DNA of 37,592 bases from Candidatus Iainarchaeum sp. (GCA_017610205.1 JAFCCL010000011.1:1-37592), one strand, 5' to 3'. Counted from the first letter of the stretch, positions 14,619-23,833 are shown. Notes: generated from the letters alone by a model not told the origin. Numbers and translations are program-made.

Positions 14619-15497
14619 ATGGCTGAATCAGCAGAAATTGAGATGATGCAAAGGTATGCCAGTGGCGCATCCCACGACATTGCCAAGTATGCCAATGGTC
14701 CTTTTTGGTTGGATATTTTCACTGGGCGCTTATTTCTTGACAGCGCCTCAATAAAAAACAAGAATTTCTTTAAGGCAAAAAATGCCTTCTTTGTTGTTCA
14801 GAATAATCTCTCCTTTATCATGCTCCAAGTGGCCAGCCATAAGAGTCTAACTTCAAAGAGATTTAAGGAAGCAGCGGCAAAAATTATGCAAAACACCCCC
14901 ATAATGGAGAAAAATGTTTCCCTTTTTCTTAAAAGCAAGGAATGTCCAAAAGAGGCAGCCAGACAAATTGCAGGTTATCTTCTGTCCTTTAGTTTGGTTA
15001 AGCCACTTGCATCTACTTTAGGTCAATCAAAGCTTGTTTTAAAGAAAAAAATGTTTAGGGTAAAGCCCTTGATTCAACAGCTTCAAAACCATGTCAACCT
15101 TTTTAAGCCGGAGTACAGGCCAAAGGTTTCATTCACAGTTCAGGGAAACCCAAGCGTTTACGCTGACCCCTTGCACTTTCGGAGAGCTGTTTTTAACATC
15201 TTTCACGATGCAATAACCCATAGTTCAGGTGAACTAATACAAGTCAATGTTAGAGAAACTAGGAGTAATGTAGTTTTTAGTGCAACAAATGTTGGCAGGA
15301 AAATTGCAACAAAGACTGTTAAGAAAATTGGAAAGAAACCCTACACAATTGCAACAGAGGGTTTGTTGCATGGCTTTGGAAAAGTTGTTTCTGCAGACAT
15401 TGCAAAGGCCCATGGTGGAAGTTTCAGGCCAAGAAATTCCAGTCAGGGTTTTAGGATTTCTCTTTCAATTCCAAGAAGGAAAAGAAGGCCAGCTTGA
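14619..15497 (+). CDS. Histidine-kinase-like protein with a degenerate ATPase domain
   Basis: The N-terminus contains GASHDIAKYANGP, resembling the H-box of a dimerisation domain with a candidate phospho-acceptor at His19. A mainly helical middle leads to a C-terminal HATPase-like domain (about residues 190-287). It has an N-box-like RAVFNIFHDAITHS, where the magnesium-binding Asn is Asp, and a G2-like GLLHGFGKVVSADIAKAHGGSF. The G1 Asp-x-Gly-x-Gly is not evident (ATNVGRKI). Soluble, 292 residues, with no sensor domain, transmembrane helix or adjacent response regulator. It may be a weak kinase, a phosphatase or an adaptor. The assignment rests on motif order and is moderately sure. Confidence 0.7.
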   Translation: MAESAEIEMMQRYASGASHDIAKYANGPFWLDIFTGRLFLDSASIKNKNFFKAKNAFFVVQNNLSFIMLQVASHKSLTSKRFKEAAAKIMQNTPIMEKNVSLFLKSKECPKEAARQIAGYLLSFSLVKPLASTLGQSKLVLKKKMFRVKPLIQQLQNHVNLFKPEYRPKVSFTVQGNPSVYADPLHFRRAVFNIFHDAITHSSGELIQVNVRETRSNVVFSATNVGRKIATKTVKKIGKKPYTIATEGLLHGFGKVVSADIAKAHGGSFRPRNSSQGFRISLSIPRRKRRPA

Positions 15498-15551
15498 ACA
15501 GAATACCATTTTAAACTTAATTGACCAAAACTTTGTTAGGTGTTGGAGAAA

Positions 15552-16295
15552 ATGAAACTTGTTTTAGAAAAAGCAGCAGATTTTCAGAAGAGCATTGATG
15601 CAATTGCCGTGCTGATTGACGAAGCCGAATTTATTTTGGACGAAAGTGGGCTTGCATTAAAGGCAACTGACCCAAGCCAGATTTCAATGGTTGACTTTTT
15701 TCTTGAAAAGGCAGCCTTTAAGGAATTTGACGTAAAGGAAAAGGCAAAAATTGGTCTTGATTTGGATTACTTAAGGCAAATTATGTCAAGGGCAAAAGCC
15801 GACGACGAGCTTACAATAGAACTTGACGCCGAACAAAACAAGCTAAATGTAAAATTCAAGGGCACCAGTACAAGAAAGTTTAACCTGCCACTTATTGACA
15901 TTTCCTCCGCTGAATTGCCAAATCCAAAAATTGAGTTTGATGCAGAGGTAAAGCTTGTTGCAAGTGTTTTGCAGGATGCCTTAAAGGACGCCTCTCTTAT
16001 AAGCTCTCATGTTTCTGTTGGAATTATGGCGGATAAGTTTGTTGTAAAGGCTGACAGCAGCAAAGGAAATTTGGACAGCGTTACAGAAAAGGACAAAAAG
16101 CATTTGATTGAGCTTAATGCAAAAAAGGATGCCATGAGCATGTTTCCACTTGATTACTTGCAGGATATGATGAAGGCTGCCCAGTCAGCAACTGTTGTGC
16201 AGGTAAATCTCAAGGCAAACGCGCCAATTGAAATCAGTTACGAAATTGGCAAATCCAAAATAAAGTATTTCCTTGCTCCAAGAATTGAATCATAA
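15552..16295 (+). CDS. pcn: DNA polymerase sliding clamp PCNA, paralogue 1
   Basis: PCNA encircles DNA as a trimer and tethers polymerase, FEN1, ligase and other factors. The 247-residue protein has typical length and landmarks: LVLEKAADFQKSIDAI at the start, LKATDPSQISMVDF, LDLDYLRQIMSRA, LPLIDIS before the interdomain loop, DALKDASLISSHV and the end IEISYEIGKSKIKYFLAPR. The ATG at 15552 is preceded by GGTG and GGAG. A TTTAAA box at 15510-15515 lies 39 bp upstream. A second PCNA gene lies at 18595, so the clamp may be a heterotrimer or the two may be used differently. Confidence 0.95.
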   Translation: MKLVLEKAADFQKSIDAIAVLIDEAEFILDESGLALKATDPSQISMVDFFLEKAAFKEFDVKEKAKIGLDLDYLRQIMSRAKADDELTIELDAEQNKLNVKFKGTSTRKFNLPLIDISSAELPNPKIEFDAEVKLVASVLQDALKDASLISSHVSVGIMADKFVVKADSSKGNLDSVTEKDKKHLIELNAKKDAMSMFPLDYLQDMMKAAQSATVVQVNLKANAPIEISYEIGKSKIKYFLAPRIES

Positions 16296-16419
16296 TTCTT
16301 GACACTGAATAAAACCAATATCTTCGCCGTTTGACGAATAATGTTTCGTTTTCTGGCAATCCTTTTTATTTAGTTTGTTTTTTTATTCTTCTAGATATTT
16401 TTTTATGGTGGGTTATTTG

Positions 16420-18015
16420 ATGAATTTTCCTTTGAGAGCATTGGTTTTGGGTGCGTTTCTGTCCGTACTTGTTGCAATGTACAGTGCCTATGCAGGGCTT
16501 ATGATTGGCGGAGTTTACTGGCCTAGCCTTGCAATGGCTGTTGTTTCAATGGCTCTTTTGACACTGTTTGGCAGGACAAACAAAAATGAAATAAATATTG
16601 CCCAGACTGCTGCTTCGGCAGGTGGTCTTCTTGCAGCAGGCCTTATTTTTACAATTCCTGCCATTTGGATTCTTGGACTTGAAGTAACCCTTGTTGAAAT
16701 TCTTTTTGTTTCCCTTGTCGGAGGTCTTACAGGCATACTTTTTTCCATTCCACTGCGGAAGGAAATGGTTGAAAGGGAAAAGCTTCCCTATCCTGACGGA
16801 ACTGCAACTGCTGCAGTAATTGAAGCAGGTGATGAGAAGGGAATCAAGGCAAAGATTGTTTTTGGAATGTTTGGTGTTGGTGCAATCGTTTCCCTGTTAA
16901 GGGACCAGTTTGGAGTTATTCCGGGAATTATTTCACTTGACTCAATCAAGGCGACTGTTGCAAAATTTTTTTCTTTGGGGACATCTGTTTCACTAATACC
17001 TTTTTCAGGCGGCTATTTAATTGGTCCAAAGTTTACAGCAATATGGTTTGCCGGAGCAATTCTTTCAAATTTTGTATTAATTCCATACCTTGTAGCAACA
17101 GCGGCTTTTGAGACAAAATTTGATGCAGTTACAGCTGTTGCTTCTCCGCTTGGAATAGGGATTGTTGTCGGAGCAGCCATTGCCTACTTTTTCCTTAAGG
17201 CAGTTCCAAGGTTCAAGTCCTTGATATCGGATTACAGGGTTTCTGGAAAGAAAAACTCAAGGCTGTTTGGATTATTGTTAATCTTCCTTGTTGCAATGCT
17301 TACCTTTGTTTTCCAGCTCAATGTCGTTGTTTCAGTAATTGCAATTATTGGCTCTTTTGTAATGGCTTATATTGGTGCAAGGGTAACTGGGGAAATGAAT
17401 ATTGATCCAATGGAATTGTTTGCAATGATTGTTTTGATTGCAGCCAAGCTTTTGTTTGGCTTTAATGCCGTTTTGCTTGTTTTGCTTGCGGCTGTTGTAT
17501 GCATTTCAGCAGGGGTTGCAGGAGACTTAATGCAGGATCTTAAGGCAGGTTTTATTCTTGGAACAAATCCAAGGCAGCAGCTTTATGCCCAAATTGTTGG
17601 AGTTGTTGCAGCCTCTTTTGTAATTGGATTTGTGCTCTTTGCATTAAACACTTCTCCTGTTGTTGGTCCAATTGGCTCTGAAGCCCTACCGGCTCCACAG
17701 GCAGTTGCCTTAAGTGCTATTGTTGGTGCGGAATCCCTTTCCGGAATGCTTGCAGTGGGAATTGTAATAGGAATTATTGCCGCATTTGTTGTGAATTTCT
17801 TTTCAAATGCAATAATGGTTGTTGCTTTTGGAATAGGTGTTTATGTCCCGATTTTGCTGTCATTTCCTTTGTTCATTGGAGGGCTTTTAAGGCTGGCTGC
17901 TGACCGAAAAGGATTTACTGAACAGGGAAGGCTTATGGCAGCAGGAGCTATTGCAGGAGAAGGATTTGTAGGAGTTTCATCTGCTTTAATTGGTTTGATT
18001 ACAACTTTTTTGTGA
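16420..18015 (+). CDS. OPT-family oligopeptide transporter
   Basis: OPT proteins move peptides or metal chelates across the membrane, usually by proton symport. This 531-residue protein is almost entirely hydrophobic helices, about 14-16, with the family signature REKLPYPDGTATAAVIEAGD after the fourth or fifth helix. Cargo cannot be told from sequence. The start is uncertain: ATG 16405 or ATG 16420. I prefer 16420 because GGTGGG lies 7 bp before it. An AT-rich CTTTTTATTTA near 16360-16370 may be the promoter. It is flanked by the two PCNA genes but has no obvious link with replication. Confidence 0.88.
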   Translation: MNFPLRALVLGAFLSVLVAMYSAYAGLMIGGVYWPSLAMAVVSMALLTLFGRTNKNEINIAQTAASAGGLLAAGLIFTIPAIWILGLEVTLVEILFVSLVGGLTGILFSIPLRKEMVEREKLPYPDGTATAAVIEAGDEKGIKAKIVFGMFGVGAIVSLLRDQFGVIPGIISLDSIKATVAKFFSLGTSVSLIPFSGGYLIGPKFTAIWFAGAILSNFVLIPYLVATAAFETKFDAVTAVASPLGIGIVVGAAIAYFFLKAVPRFKSLISDYRVSGKKNSRLFGLLLIFLVAMLTFVFQLNVVVSVIAIIGSFVMAYIGARVTGEMNIDPMELFAMIVLIAAKLLFGFNAVLLVLLAAVVCISAGVAGDLMQDLKAGFILGTNPRQQLYAQIVGVVAASFVIGFVLFALNTSPVVGPIGSEALPAPQAVALSAIVGAESLSGMLAVGIVIGIIAAFVVNFFSNAIMVVAFGIGVYVPILLSFPLFIGGLLRLAADRKGFTEQGRLMAAGAIAGEGFVGVSSALIGLITTFL

Positions 18016-18135
18016 CCTGCATTATTTCTCAATTATCTGGTTTTTCTGCATTTTGTAATATGCCTTGTTTCTTTTGGTTGATTTTTTTGCAGTAAGTTAA
18101 CTTTATTAACTTCTTTTGCCTTTTCTTTTTTTGAA

Positions 18136-18498
18136 ATGGATGGAGCAAAGGTAAGGATTGGTTCAATAGTTATTTTGCTTCTTGTCATTCTTTTAATTGG
18201 TACATTGGTATTTCACAGTTTGGAACAATGGTCCTTGCTTGATTCATTCTATTTTACTTCAACAACCCTTATGACAATTGGATATGGTGACCTTGTGCCA
18301 ACTCACAATGCTTCAAAGCTTGCAACAGTTGCCTTTGCCTTAAGCGGTGTGGCAATTTTCTTTTATGGTTTGGGAATAATAGCAGGTTATTATATTCAAA
18401 AAGGACAGCAGTTTGAAGAATATGAAACGGCAAAAATAAAGGAAATTGTTTCAAACATGTCTCTGCCGTTCAAAAGAAAAAAGAGCCTGAAAAAATAA
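18136..18498 (+). CDS. Two-helix potassium channel subunit
   Basis: This small ion-channel protein (120 residues) has a first membrane helix (about 8-26), a pore loop with the potassium selectivity filter TIGYGD at residues 47-52, and a second helix (about 62-84). It would work as a tetramer. Unlike many prokaryotic channels it has no RCK/TrkA-N regulatory domain; the cytoplasmic tail is only about 35 residues, charged and ending KRKKSLKK. No RCK gene is adjacent. The upstream GTTAACTTTATTAAC (about 18096-18110) contains a likely TATA sequence. Confidence 0.92.
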   Translation: MDGAKVRIGSIVILLLVILLIGTLVFHSLEQWSLLDSFYFTSTTLMTIGYGDLVPTHNASKLATVAFALSGVAIFFYGLGIIAGYYIQKGQQFEEYETAKIKEIVSNMSLPFKRKKSLKK

Positions 18499-18594
18499 CC
18501 ACCTGCTTTTTGTTATGCCTAAGTCTGCTGAAACAATTTTAAATAAGTTGCACCTATTATTATTTTGGTAATTTTGGGGATTTGGTGAAAAGGA

Positions 18595-19317
18595 ATGATA
18601 GAGCTTAAAAAGGTTGGGCACTGGAAGAGGGCAATTGATTCAATTTCTTCTTTTATTAGTGAAGGAAATTTTCGCTTTAATGATGACGGCATTAGCCTAA
18701 AGGCAGTTGACCCAAGCCAGATTGTTTTGGTAAACTTTTTAATGCAAAAAAGCGCTTTTGATAAATTTGAGGTTGAGCCAACATTTGCAGGTTGTGACTT
18801 AATTGAATTAAGCAAGATTATGGCAAGAGCTCTTTCAAATGACAAAATGATTCTCAAGCTGGATGACAGTGAACTCAAATTAAAGTTTGAAGGTGAAATC
18901 AGCAGGAGCTTTTCTTTGCCATTGCTTGATGTTTCAGAAGAGGATGTGAAAATGCCTTCTCCTGAATTTGATGCAAGCATTGACATTAGTGCCCGCATTA
19001 TAAAAGAAGCATTAAAGGATGCCTCTCTTTTTGGAAGCAGTGTTGTTTTTCGCGTAAAGGAAGGGGAAATGACTATTGAGGCAAGAGGCAGTTCTGGAAC
19101 ACTGCACACTGTTGCAAAGCAGTCAAAGGGAATTTCAATAAAAAGCAAGTCAGAGGTTGTAAGCAAGTACTCCCTGAACTTTTTGCAAAACATTGTAAAA
19201 GACGCTGAGCCAGAGCAAAAGATTTTGCTTGAACTCAAAACAGATGCTCCAATGCGCGTTTCATACAAGCTTGGTCCTGCAAAAATTGAGTTCTATTTGG
19301 CTCATATGATACTTTAA
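18595..19317 (+). CDS. pcn: DNA polymerase sliding clamp PCNA, paralogue 2
   Basis: This second PCNA has 240 residues and is complete: FRFNDDGISLKAVDPSQIVL, LIELSKIMARA, LPLLDVSEEDV before the interdomain loop, EALKDASLFGSSV and the end MRVSYKLGPAKIEFYLAHMIL. It is clearly diverged from paralogue 1 throughout, including the extreme C-terminal segment (LAHMIL against LAPRIES) that contacts some clamp-binding partners. GGTGA lies just before the ATG, and TTTAAA at 18538-18543 implies a leader of about 25 nt. Multiple PCNAs are usual in Crenarchaeota, where they form heterotrimers; they are less common in other archaea. Confidence 0.94.
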   Translation: MIELKKVGHWKRAIDSISSFISEGNFRFNDDGISLKAVDPSQIVLVNFLMQKSAFDKFEVEPTFAGCDLIELSKIMARALSNDKMILKLDDSELKLKFEGEISRSFSLPLLDVSEEDVKMPSPEFDASIDISARIIKEALKDASLFGSSVVFRVKEGEMTIEARGSSGTLHTVAKQSKGISIKSKSEVVSKYSLNFLQNIVKDAEPEQKILLELKTDAPMRVSYKLGPAKIEFYLAHMIL

Positions 19318-19321
19318 TGTC

Positions 19322-19912
19322 TCATTTCTTTTCCGTTTCAAGTCTTGGTTCATAGATTTTTTTTAGCACCTTATTAAACCCAATAATGCATACTGCGAGG
19401 AGTGCTAAGTATAAGACTATGAAATCTAAAGCATAAAAGAAATTTACTTTTGGAATTACCATTCTGAACATATCTTCAAAAGTTGATAAAAGTAACAGTA
19501 CTATTGCTAGAATTGATGCTAGTGTAAAAACAAGAATTCCTATAATCCATACATATTGTAATGCAATCCATTTGCCAACATTTTGCTTTTTTTTATAAAT
19601 CTTCTCGCGCCTTATCCTTTCGTTCTTGCTTAGAAGTCCAAAAAAATTCATTGGACCCCCAAAAACTGCCGCTACTGCAAGTGTTTCTTTTGAAACAGGC
19701 TTATCAACAATTCCCCTTTTTTCCTGCCTGTAAAATATTACTGCTGCCACAAAACTCAAAAGTCCCCCGACAAACATAATCCACTTTAATTCCCCGGTCT
19801 GAGATAATATCTGGCCTGTTATAAAAGCGTTTGCGGAAACAATCAATAATACAATTCCAAGTATTACTGCCATCAAGGCAATCTTATATTTTTTGATTGT
19901 TGCTATAGTCAT
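19322..19912 (-). CDS. Membrane protein of unknown function
   Basis: I do not recognise this 196-residue protein. It has about four or five hydrophobic helices: residues 12-33, 43-60, 112-140 and 160-182. A loop between helices contains FGGPMNFFGLLSKNERIRRE and is strongly basic, so probably cytoplasmic. The C-terminus is charged. A TTAAAATA-like box about 30 bp upstream suggests a near-leaderless transcript, divergent from priL. It converges with PCNA 2, ending 4 bp from it. Confidence 0.7.
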   Translation of the reverse strand: MTIATIKKYKIALMAVILGIVLLIVSANAFITGQILSQTGELKWIMFVGGLLSFVAAVIFYRQEKRGIVDKPVSKETLAVAAVFGGPMNFFGLLSKNERIRREKIYKKKQNVGKWIALQYVWIIGILVFTLASILAIVLLLLSTFEDMFRMVIPKVNFFYALDFIVLYLALLAVCIIGFNKVLKKIYEPRLETEKK

Positions 19913-20003
19913 TATTTTCTTATTGTAGTCTCTTTTACTATTTTAATTTACCGGAAACCTGCTTCCAATTCTCTTTTTATTACTTTTAATCCACTATTTT
20001 TTA

Positions 20004-21059
20004 ATGCATACTTTACAGCAATTGTTGTTTGCGCAGCATTTTCCTTTTACCAAATCTGCAAAGAAAATTGTTCTGGAAGAAGACCTTTCTTTGAAGGATT
20101 TGCCAGAGCCTGTTATTGAACGGGCTGAATTAATGGCAAGGCATGCTTTTGAGGGAAAAGAATATTTGTTTGAATTGCAGTCTTCAGATTTGCTTTTGCA
20201 GGAGCTGCTTGCCTTTCCTGTTGCAAAAATTATTGTGTCTTTTGTAAACAATCCAACCTTGTTCAGAAAATTTAGTGCAATGGTTGCAGATTCCTCCCAT
20301 GCTTTTTTGAACGTGGAAAAGGACAAGGGGAAGCAGGCAATTTCACTCGCATCCGATTTTGGCTTTAAGTTTGATTTTCCTGAATCAAAGTCTTTTTTTA
20401 TTTCAATGCCTTTGCAGGAATTTCTTTCAGTTCCGTTCAGTGACAATTCCTTAAAGCTTGTTAATCAGTTTGTAAGCAACGGAACTGTTTTCCTTGACCT
20501 AAACGGTTTTTGTCGCTTTTTGTGCGAAAAAAGCTATGCAACTGTTCTGACTTCCTTGCCTGTTCCTGTAAAGGGTCTGCCTAAAAGGCTTGAAGCCATT
20601 GCAAAATCTTTAAAATCTGAGGCAAAGGCAAGGGAGCAAAAGCTTTTTGCAACTGCTTTCAAAGGAAATGTTGCGCCTGAATCCTTTCCTCCATGCATTG
20701 CTTCAATGTACAGCCAGCTTGCCTCTGGTCAAAAATTGCCTCATATGGCAAATTTTACTCTTGCAACTTTTTTGAACAGTATTGGAATGCCAAAGAGCGG
20801 AATTTTTGCCTTGTTAAAAAAAAGCCCGAATTTTAATGAAAGGATTACTACCTATCAACTTGACCGAATTGTGGCACAAAATTATATGCCGCCAGGTTGT
20901 GACAAAATAAAATCTTATGGGTTTTGCCCTGACAAATTCTGCAAGGCAAAGCACCCAATATCCTATTATCGGTGGAGGCTTAGGTCAACTAAAAAACCTG
21001 TTTCAAAACAGCCGGATGCCAATTCCGAAGTCAACGAAAAAAAAGAGGTGTCCAAGTAA
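20004..21059 (+). CDS. priL: DNA primase large subunit PriL
   Basis: PriL regulates and extends RNA primers made with PriS and carries a 4Fe-4S cluster in its C-terminal domain. The 351-residue protein has the expected cysteines: one in FPPCIASMYSQL and three in PPGCDKIKSYGFCPDKFCKAKHP (split here as PPGCDKIKSYG and FCPDKFCKAKHP), with HPISYYRWRL closing the domain. The N-terminal half is helical and less conserved. The stop overlaps the priS start (TAATG), so the two subunits are translationally coupled. It is first in a six-gene operon. TTTTTATTA about 27 bp upstream is a likely TATA box. Confidence 0.93.
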   Translation: MHTLQQLLFAQHFPFTKSAKKIVLEEDLSLKDLPEPVIERAELMARHAFEGKEYLFELQSSDLLLQELLAFPVAKIIVSFVNNPTLFRKFSAMVADSSHAFLNVEKDKGKQAISLASDFGFKFDFPESKSFFISMPLQEFLSVPFSDNSLKLVNQFVSNGTVFLDLNGFCRFLCEKSYATVLTSLPVPVKGLPKRLEAIAKSLKSEAKAREQKLFATAFKGNVAPESFPPCIASMYSQLASGQKLPHMANFTLATFLNSIGMPKSGIFALLKKSPNFNERITTYQLDRIVAQNYMPPGCDKIKSYGFCPDKFCKAKHPISYYRWRLRSTKKPVSKQPDANSEVNEKKEVSK

Positions 21060-22306
21060 TGGCTGGAGAAGAAGCATTTTTAAGAAACCATTTTAGGGAT
21101 TTTTACAAAAAAAAATTTGTTGCCGGCCCACCAGAGCTTGCGGCAAGAGAATTTGGTTATGGGGTTTTTGGAAGAAAGATTGCTAACAGAAATTTGGCTT
21201 TTGCCTCCCAAAAGGATTTCAATAATTTTCTTAGAAATCAGGTTCCTTTTTTTATGAGTTACAGTTCTGCACTTTACAAGTTTCCTTCAAGGCGGCCAAT
21301 GGAAGCCAAAGAGCTTTTTGCAGCAGACCTTGTTTACGAGTTTGATGCTGATGATTTGCCAACTGACTGCAAGAAAAAACACGATTCTTGGAAATGTCCA
21401 AAATGTGGAAAAAAAGGTAATGGAAGGCAGTTGCAGTGTGATGACTGTGGCACTCAAACAAAGCTTGATGAATGGTTTTGTCCTGAATGCCTTGGCACTG
21501 CGAAGAAAAAGGTTTTTTCATTGCTTGAATTTCTTGAGAAAGATTTTGGTTTTAATGAAGGCATTAGCATTAATTTCAGCGGCAGAGCCGGTTACCATGT
21601 TCATGTCAGAAGCGAGAGCATAAGGCAATTGCCAAGAAGTGCAAGGCTTGAATTAATTGATTACCTTACAGCAAATGGTTTGAATATTTTTAGTCATTTC
21701 AGAAAAGAGGCGACTTTTTTTAGTTGTCCAGGTATTGAAGGCAAGGCAGGTTGGCCTAAGAGAATTTTGGAAGAGCTTGTAAGGCTTTTGGAAGAACCCA
21801 ATGTTGAAAAAATTGCAGTAATGGGCAACATTTCTGTTTCTGAAGCAAAAAGGCTTGTTAAGGAAAAAAAAACAATTCTTGATTCCATAAGCAAGCGAAG
21901 TACAATTCCGTCAATTTTTGGACGTGTAAGTTCAAAGGGTGAAAGCAAGTCTGATAAATTTTGGCAGAATTTTTTAAACAACATTGTTGCAAAAATTGCC
22001 CCGATTGATCGCCAAACAAGTGTTGATTTGAACAAAATTGTTCGCGTTCCAGAAACACTGCATGGTGAAACAGGCTTTGTTTCAAGGAAACTTTCAAGAG
22101 CTGAGTTAAAGGAATTTAATCCATTTGATGATGCCCTTGCCTTTGAAGGCAAGGGCACAGTAAGGGTTTTTATTCCTAAGGCACCAATCATTTATCTGGC
22201 AGGGCAAAGCTTTGGGCCGTTTGATGAAAAAGAGACGGAATTGCCGTTGAATGCGGGAATTTTCCTTCTGGCATCAGGTCGTGCCAAATTGGTGGGAGAA
22301 AAATGA
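21059..22306 (+). CDS. priS: DNA primase catalytic subunit PriS
   Basis: PriS is the archaeo-eukaryotic primase polymerase. The 415-residue protein shows the catalytic acidic pair Asp96 and Asp98 in YEFDADD, the SGRAGYHVHV motif that binds the nucleotide, and a zinc module just after the first motif (CPKC, CDDC and CPEC at about residues 113-142). The third acidic residue is expected further on, in the region after LVRLLEEPN. The end is shared with the next gene (ATGA overlap at 22303-22306). Length and motif order are normal for the family. Confidence 0.95.
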   Translation: MAGEEAFLRNHFRDFYKKKFVAGPPELAAREFGYGVFGRKIANRNLAFASQKDFNNFLRNQVPFFMSYSSALYKFPSRRPMEAKELFAADLVYEFDADDLPTDCKKKHDSWKCPKCGKKGNGRQLQCDDCGTQTKLDEWFCPECLGTAKKKVFSLLEFLEKDFGFNEGISINFSGRAGYHVHVRSESIRQLPRSARLELIDYLTANGLNIFSHFRKEATFFSCPGIEGKAGWPKRILEELVRLLEEPNVEKIAVMGNISVSEAKRLVKEKKTILDSISKRSTIPSIFGRVSSKGESKSDKFWQNFLNNIVAKIAPIDRQTSVDLNKIVRVPETLHGETGFVSRKLSRAELKEFNPFDDALAFEGKGTVRVFIPKAPIIYLAGQSFGPFDEKETELPLNAGIFLLASGRAKLVGEK

Positions 22307-22848
22307 AGCTTGATTACGACGAACTGAGAAAAATTTACAGGCTTGAAAAAAACAATTCAAGGCTTGCTGAAGTTGACGATGATTTTCTTGACTTGCTTAC
22401 TGATTTTTTTAAAGCCCAAAAAAAAGATTATTTGAAGAGCCTGAATGACCTGCCAAGCATAAAGGCAAAAACCTTTTCAAATTTGAAAAAAATCATCGGC
22501 GAAATTTTTAGCATTAGGGAGAAAAAGCTTTTGAACAAAGCTTTAATTGCAAGCAGAACAGGAGATCTTGAAAAAGAACCAATGTCATTGCAGGAAGCTC
22601 AGACTTTGGAAGCTTTGCTTTTGGTTCTTAACAAACACCAGTCAATTCTTAACAATATTTTCAATGGCAAGCCAAAGTCTGAGAAAGGTGTTTTGGGAAA
22701 GGTTTCTTTAAAGATTATTCAGTCTGTTCCTGCTTTCATGGGTGCTGATATGGAGGAGTATGGTCCTTTTACAAAAGACAAGTCTGTTGCTTTGCCTGAA
22801 AAGATTGCATTGCTTCTTATTTCAAGAAAGCTGGCGGAACGCGTTTAA
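22303..22848 (+). CDS. gins51: GINS complex subunit (Gins51 type)
   Basis: GINS joins MCM helicase to the replisome. The 181-residue protein opens MKLDYDELRKIYRLEKN, typical of archaeal Gins51 (Sld5/Psf1-like), with a helical A domain. After about residue 125 a small B domain follows: IQSVPAFMGADMEEYGPFTKDKSVALPEKIALLLISRKLAERV (the pattern P.F.G.D...YG.F...D...LP..IA.LLI). Start and stop of neighbouring genes overlap or nearly touch, so it is made with the primase subunits. The partner subunit Gins23 is not in this window. Confidence 0.88.
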   Translation: MKLDYDELRKIYRLEKNNSRLAEVDDDFLDLLTDFFKAQKKDYLKSLNDLPSIKAKTFSNLKKIIGEIFSIREKKLLNKALIASRTGDLEKEPMSLQEAQTLEALLLVLNKHQSILNNIFNGKPKSEKGVLGKVSLKIIQSVPAFMGADMEEYGPFTKDKSVALPEKIALLLISRKLAERV

Positions 22849-22859
22849 GTGGTGGTGTT

Positions 22860-23057
22860 ATGAGAAAAACAGAGTTTGCAAGTAATCCCAAGAGTTTTTT
22901 TCTCAAAGTAAAATGCCTTGGTTGTGGAAACAAGCAGGCTATTTTCAGTTCTGCTGCCCGCAGTGTCAAATGCCTTGGCTGCAGTCAGGTGCTTGCTGAT
23001 TCAGGTTCTGGAAAAATTCTTTTAAGGCATAGTGTTGTGAGGGAATTGAAGGGGTGA
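22860..23057 (+). CDS. rps27e: Ribosomal protein S27e
   Basis: This small-subunit ribosomal protein of archaea and eukaryotes binds zinc through two CxxC pairs. The 65-residue protein shows both (CLGCGNKQAIFSS, then VKCLGCSQVL) and the end GKILLRHSVVRELKG. It is preceded by GGTGGTGTT 4 bp before the ATG. Its stop overlaps the GTG start of the next gene. In many archaea it is preceded by L44e, which is not here. Confidence 0.95.
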   Translation: MRKTEFASNPKSFFLKVKCLGCGNKQAIFSSAARSVKCLGCSQVLADSGSGKILLRHSVVRELKG

Positions 23058-23833
23058 ATGATTTGGATAATAAGAATGGGCTTCCTGAAGTTGGCGAAAC
23101 AGTTGTCTGCAAAGTAAAGCAGGTTCTTGGTTATGGTGCGTTTGTTGAACTTGTTGAGTATGGAAACAAAAAGGGTTTTGTCCACGTAAGCCAGGTGGCT
23201 TCACGCTGGGTCAAAAACATAAGGAATTATGTTAAGGAAGGACAGATTAGGGCTGCCAAAGTTTTGTCAATTAACACAGGCCGTGGCCAAATAGACCTTT
23301 CGTTTAACAAAGTTTCAAGCCATGCCCAGAGGGCAAGGATAGAGGAGTGGAAACAGCTTAAGAGAAGCAAAAAGCTTTTGGAAATTCTTGCAGAAGGTCA
23401 GGGAAAAACTTTTGAACAAGCCTGGGATCTTGTTGCAAATCCATTGCTTGAAATTTATGATTCTTTGGGAGAGGCGTTTCAAAACATTGCCTTGCTTGGA
23501 GCAGAGGCTGCAGAAGGAGTTCCAAAAGAATGGCTAAAGCCTCTTGTAGACCTTATTAAAAAAAGCGTGCCGGTTCCGGAAAAAATTCTTAAAGGAGTGC
23601 TTTCAGTAAAGCTTGTTGACCCAAAAGGTGTTGATTTAATTAAGGAAATTTTGTTAAATGTTGAAAAAAACAACGATGTTAAAATTTTTTACAGTGGCGG
23701 AGGCAAGTATAATGTAAAGGCAACAGCGCCTGACTTCAAGTCCGCTGAAAAAATTCTTACTGCTGCATCTGAAGCCGCAATTGAAGCAATTAAAAAGGCT
23801 GGTGGCGAATCAAAATTTAAGAGGAGTGGATAA
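23054..23833 (+). CDS. aif2a: Translation initiation factor 2 alpha subunit
   Basis: aIF2-alpha is the RNA-binding subunit of the factor that carries initiator tRNA to the ribosome. The 259-residue protein has an N-terminal S1 domain (VGETVVCKVKQVLGYGAFVEL, here through VHVSQVASRW), a helical middle domain (RIEEWKQLKRSKKLLEI) and a C-terminal alpha-beta domain (KGVDLIKEILLN, YNVKATAPDFKSAEKIL). The start is GTG at 23054, overlapping the S27e stop as GTGA; the nearby ATG is out of frame. Beta and gamma subunits are elsewhere. In many archaea nop10 follows; here it is missing. Confidence 0.94.
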   Translation: MNDLDNKNGLPEVGETVVCKVKQVLGYGAFVELVEYGNKKGFVHVSQVASRWVKNIRNYVKEGQIRAAKVLSINTGRGQIDLSFNKVSSHAQRARIEEWKQLKRSKKLLEILAEGQGKTFEQAWDLVANPLLEIYDSLGEAFQNIALLGAEAAEGVPKEWLKPLVDLIKKSVPVPEKILKGVLSVKLVDPKGVDLIKEILLNVEKNNDVKIFYSGGGKYNVKATAPDFKSAEKILTAASEAAIEAIKKAGGESKFKRSG

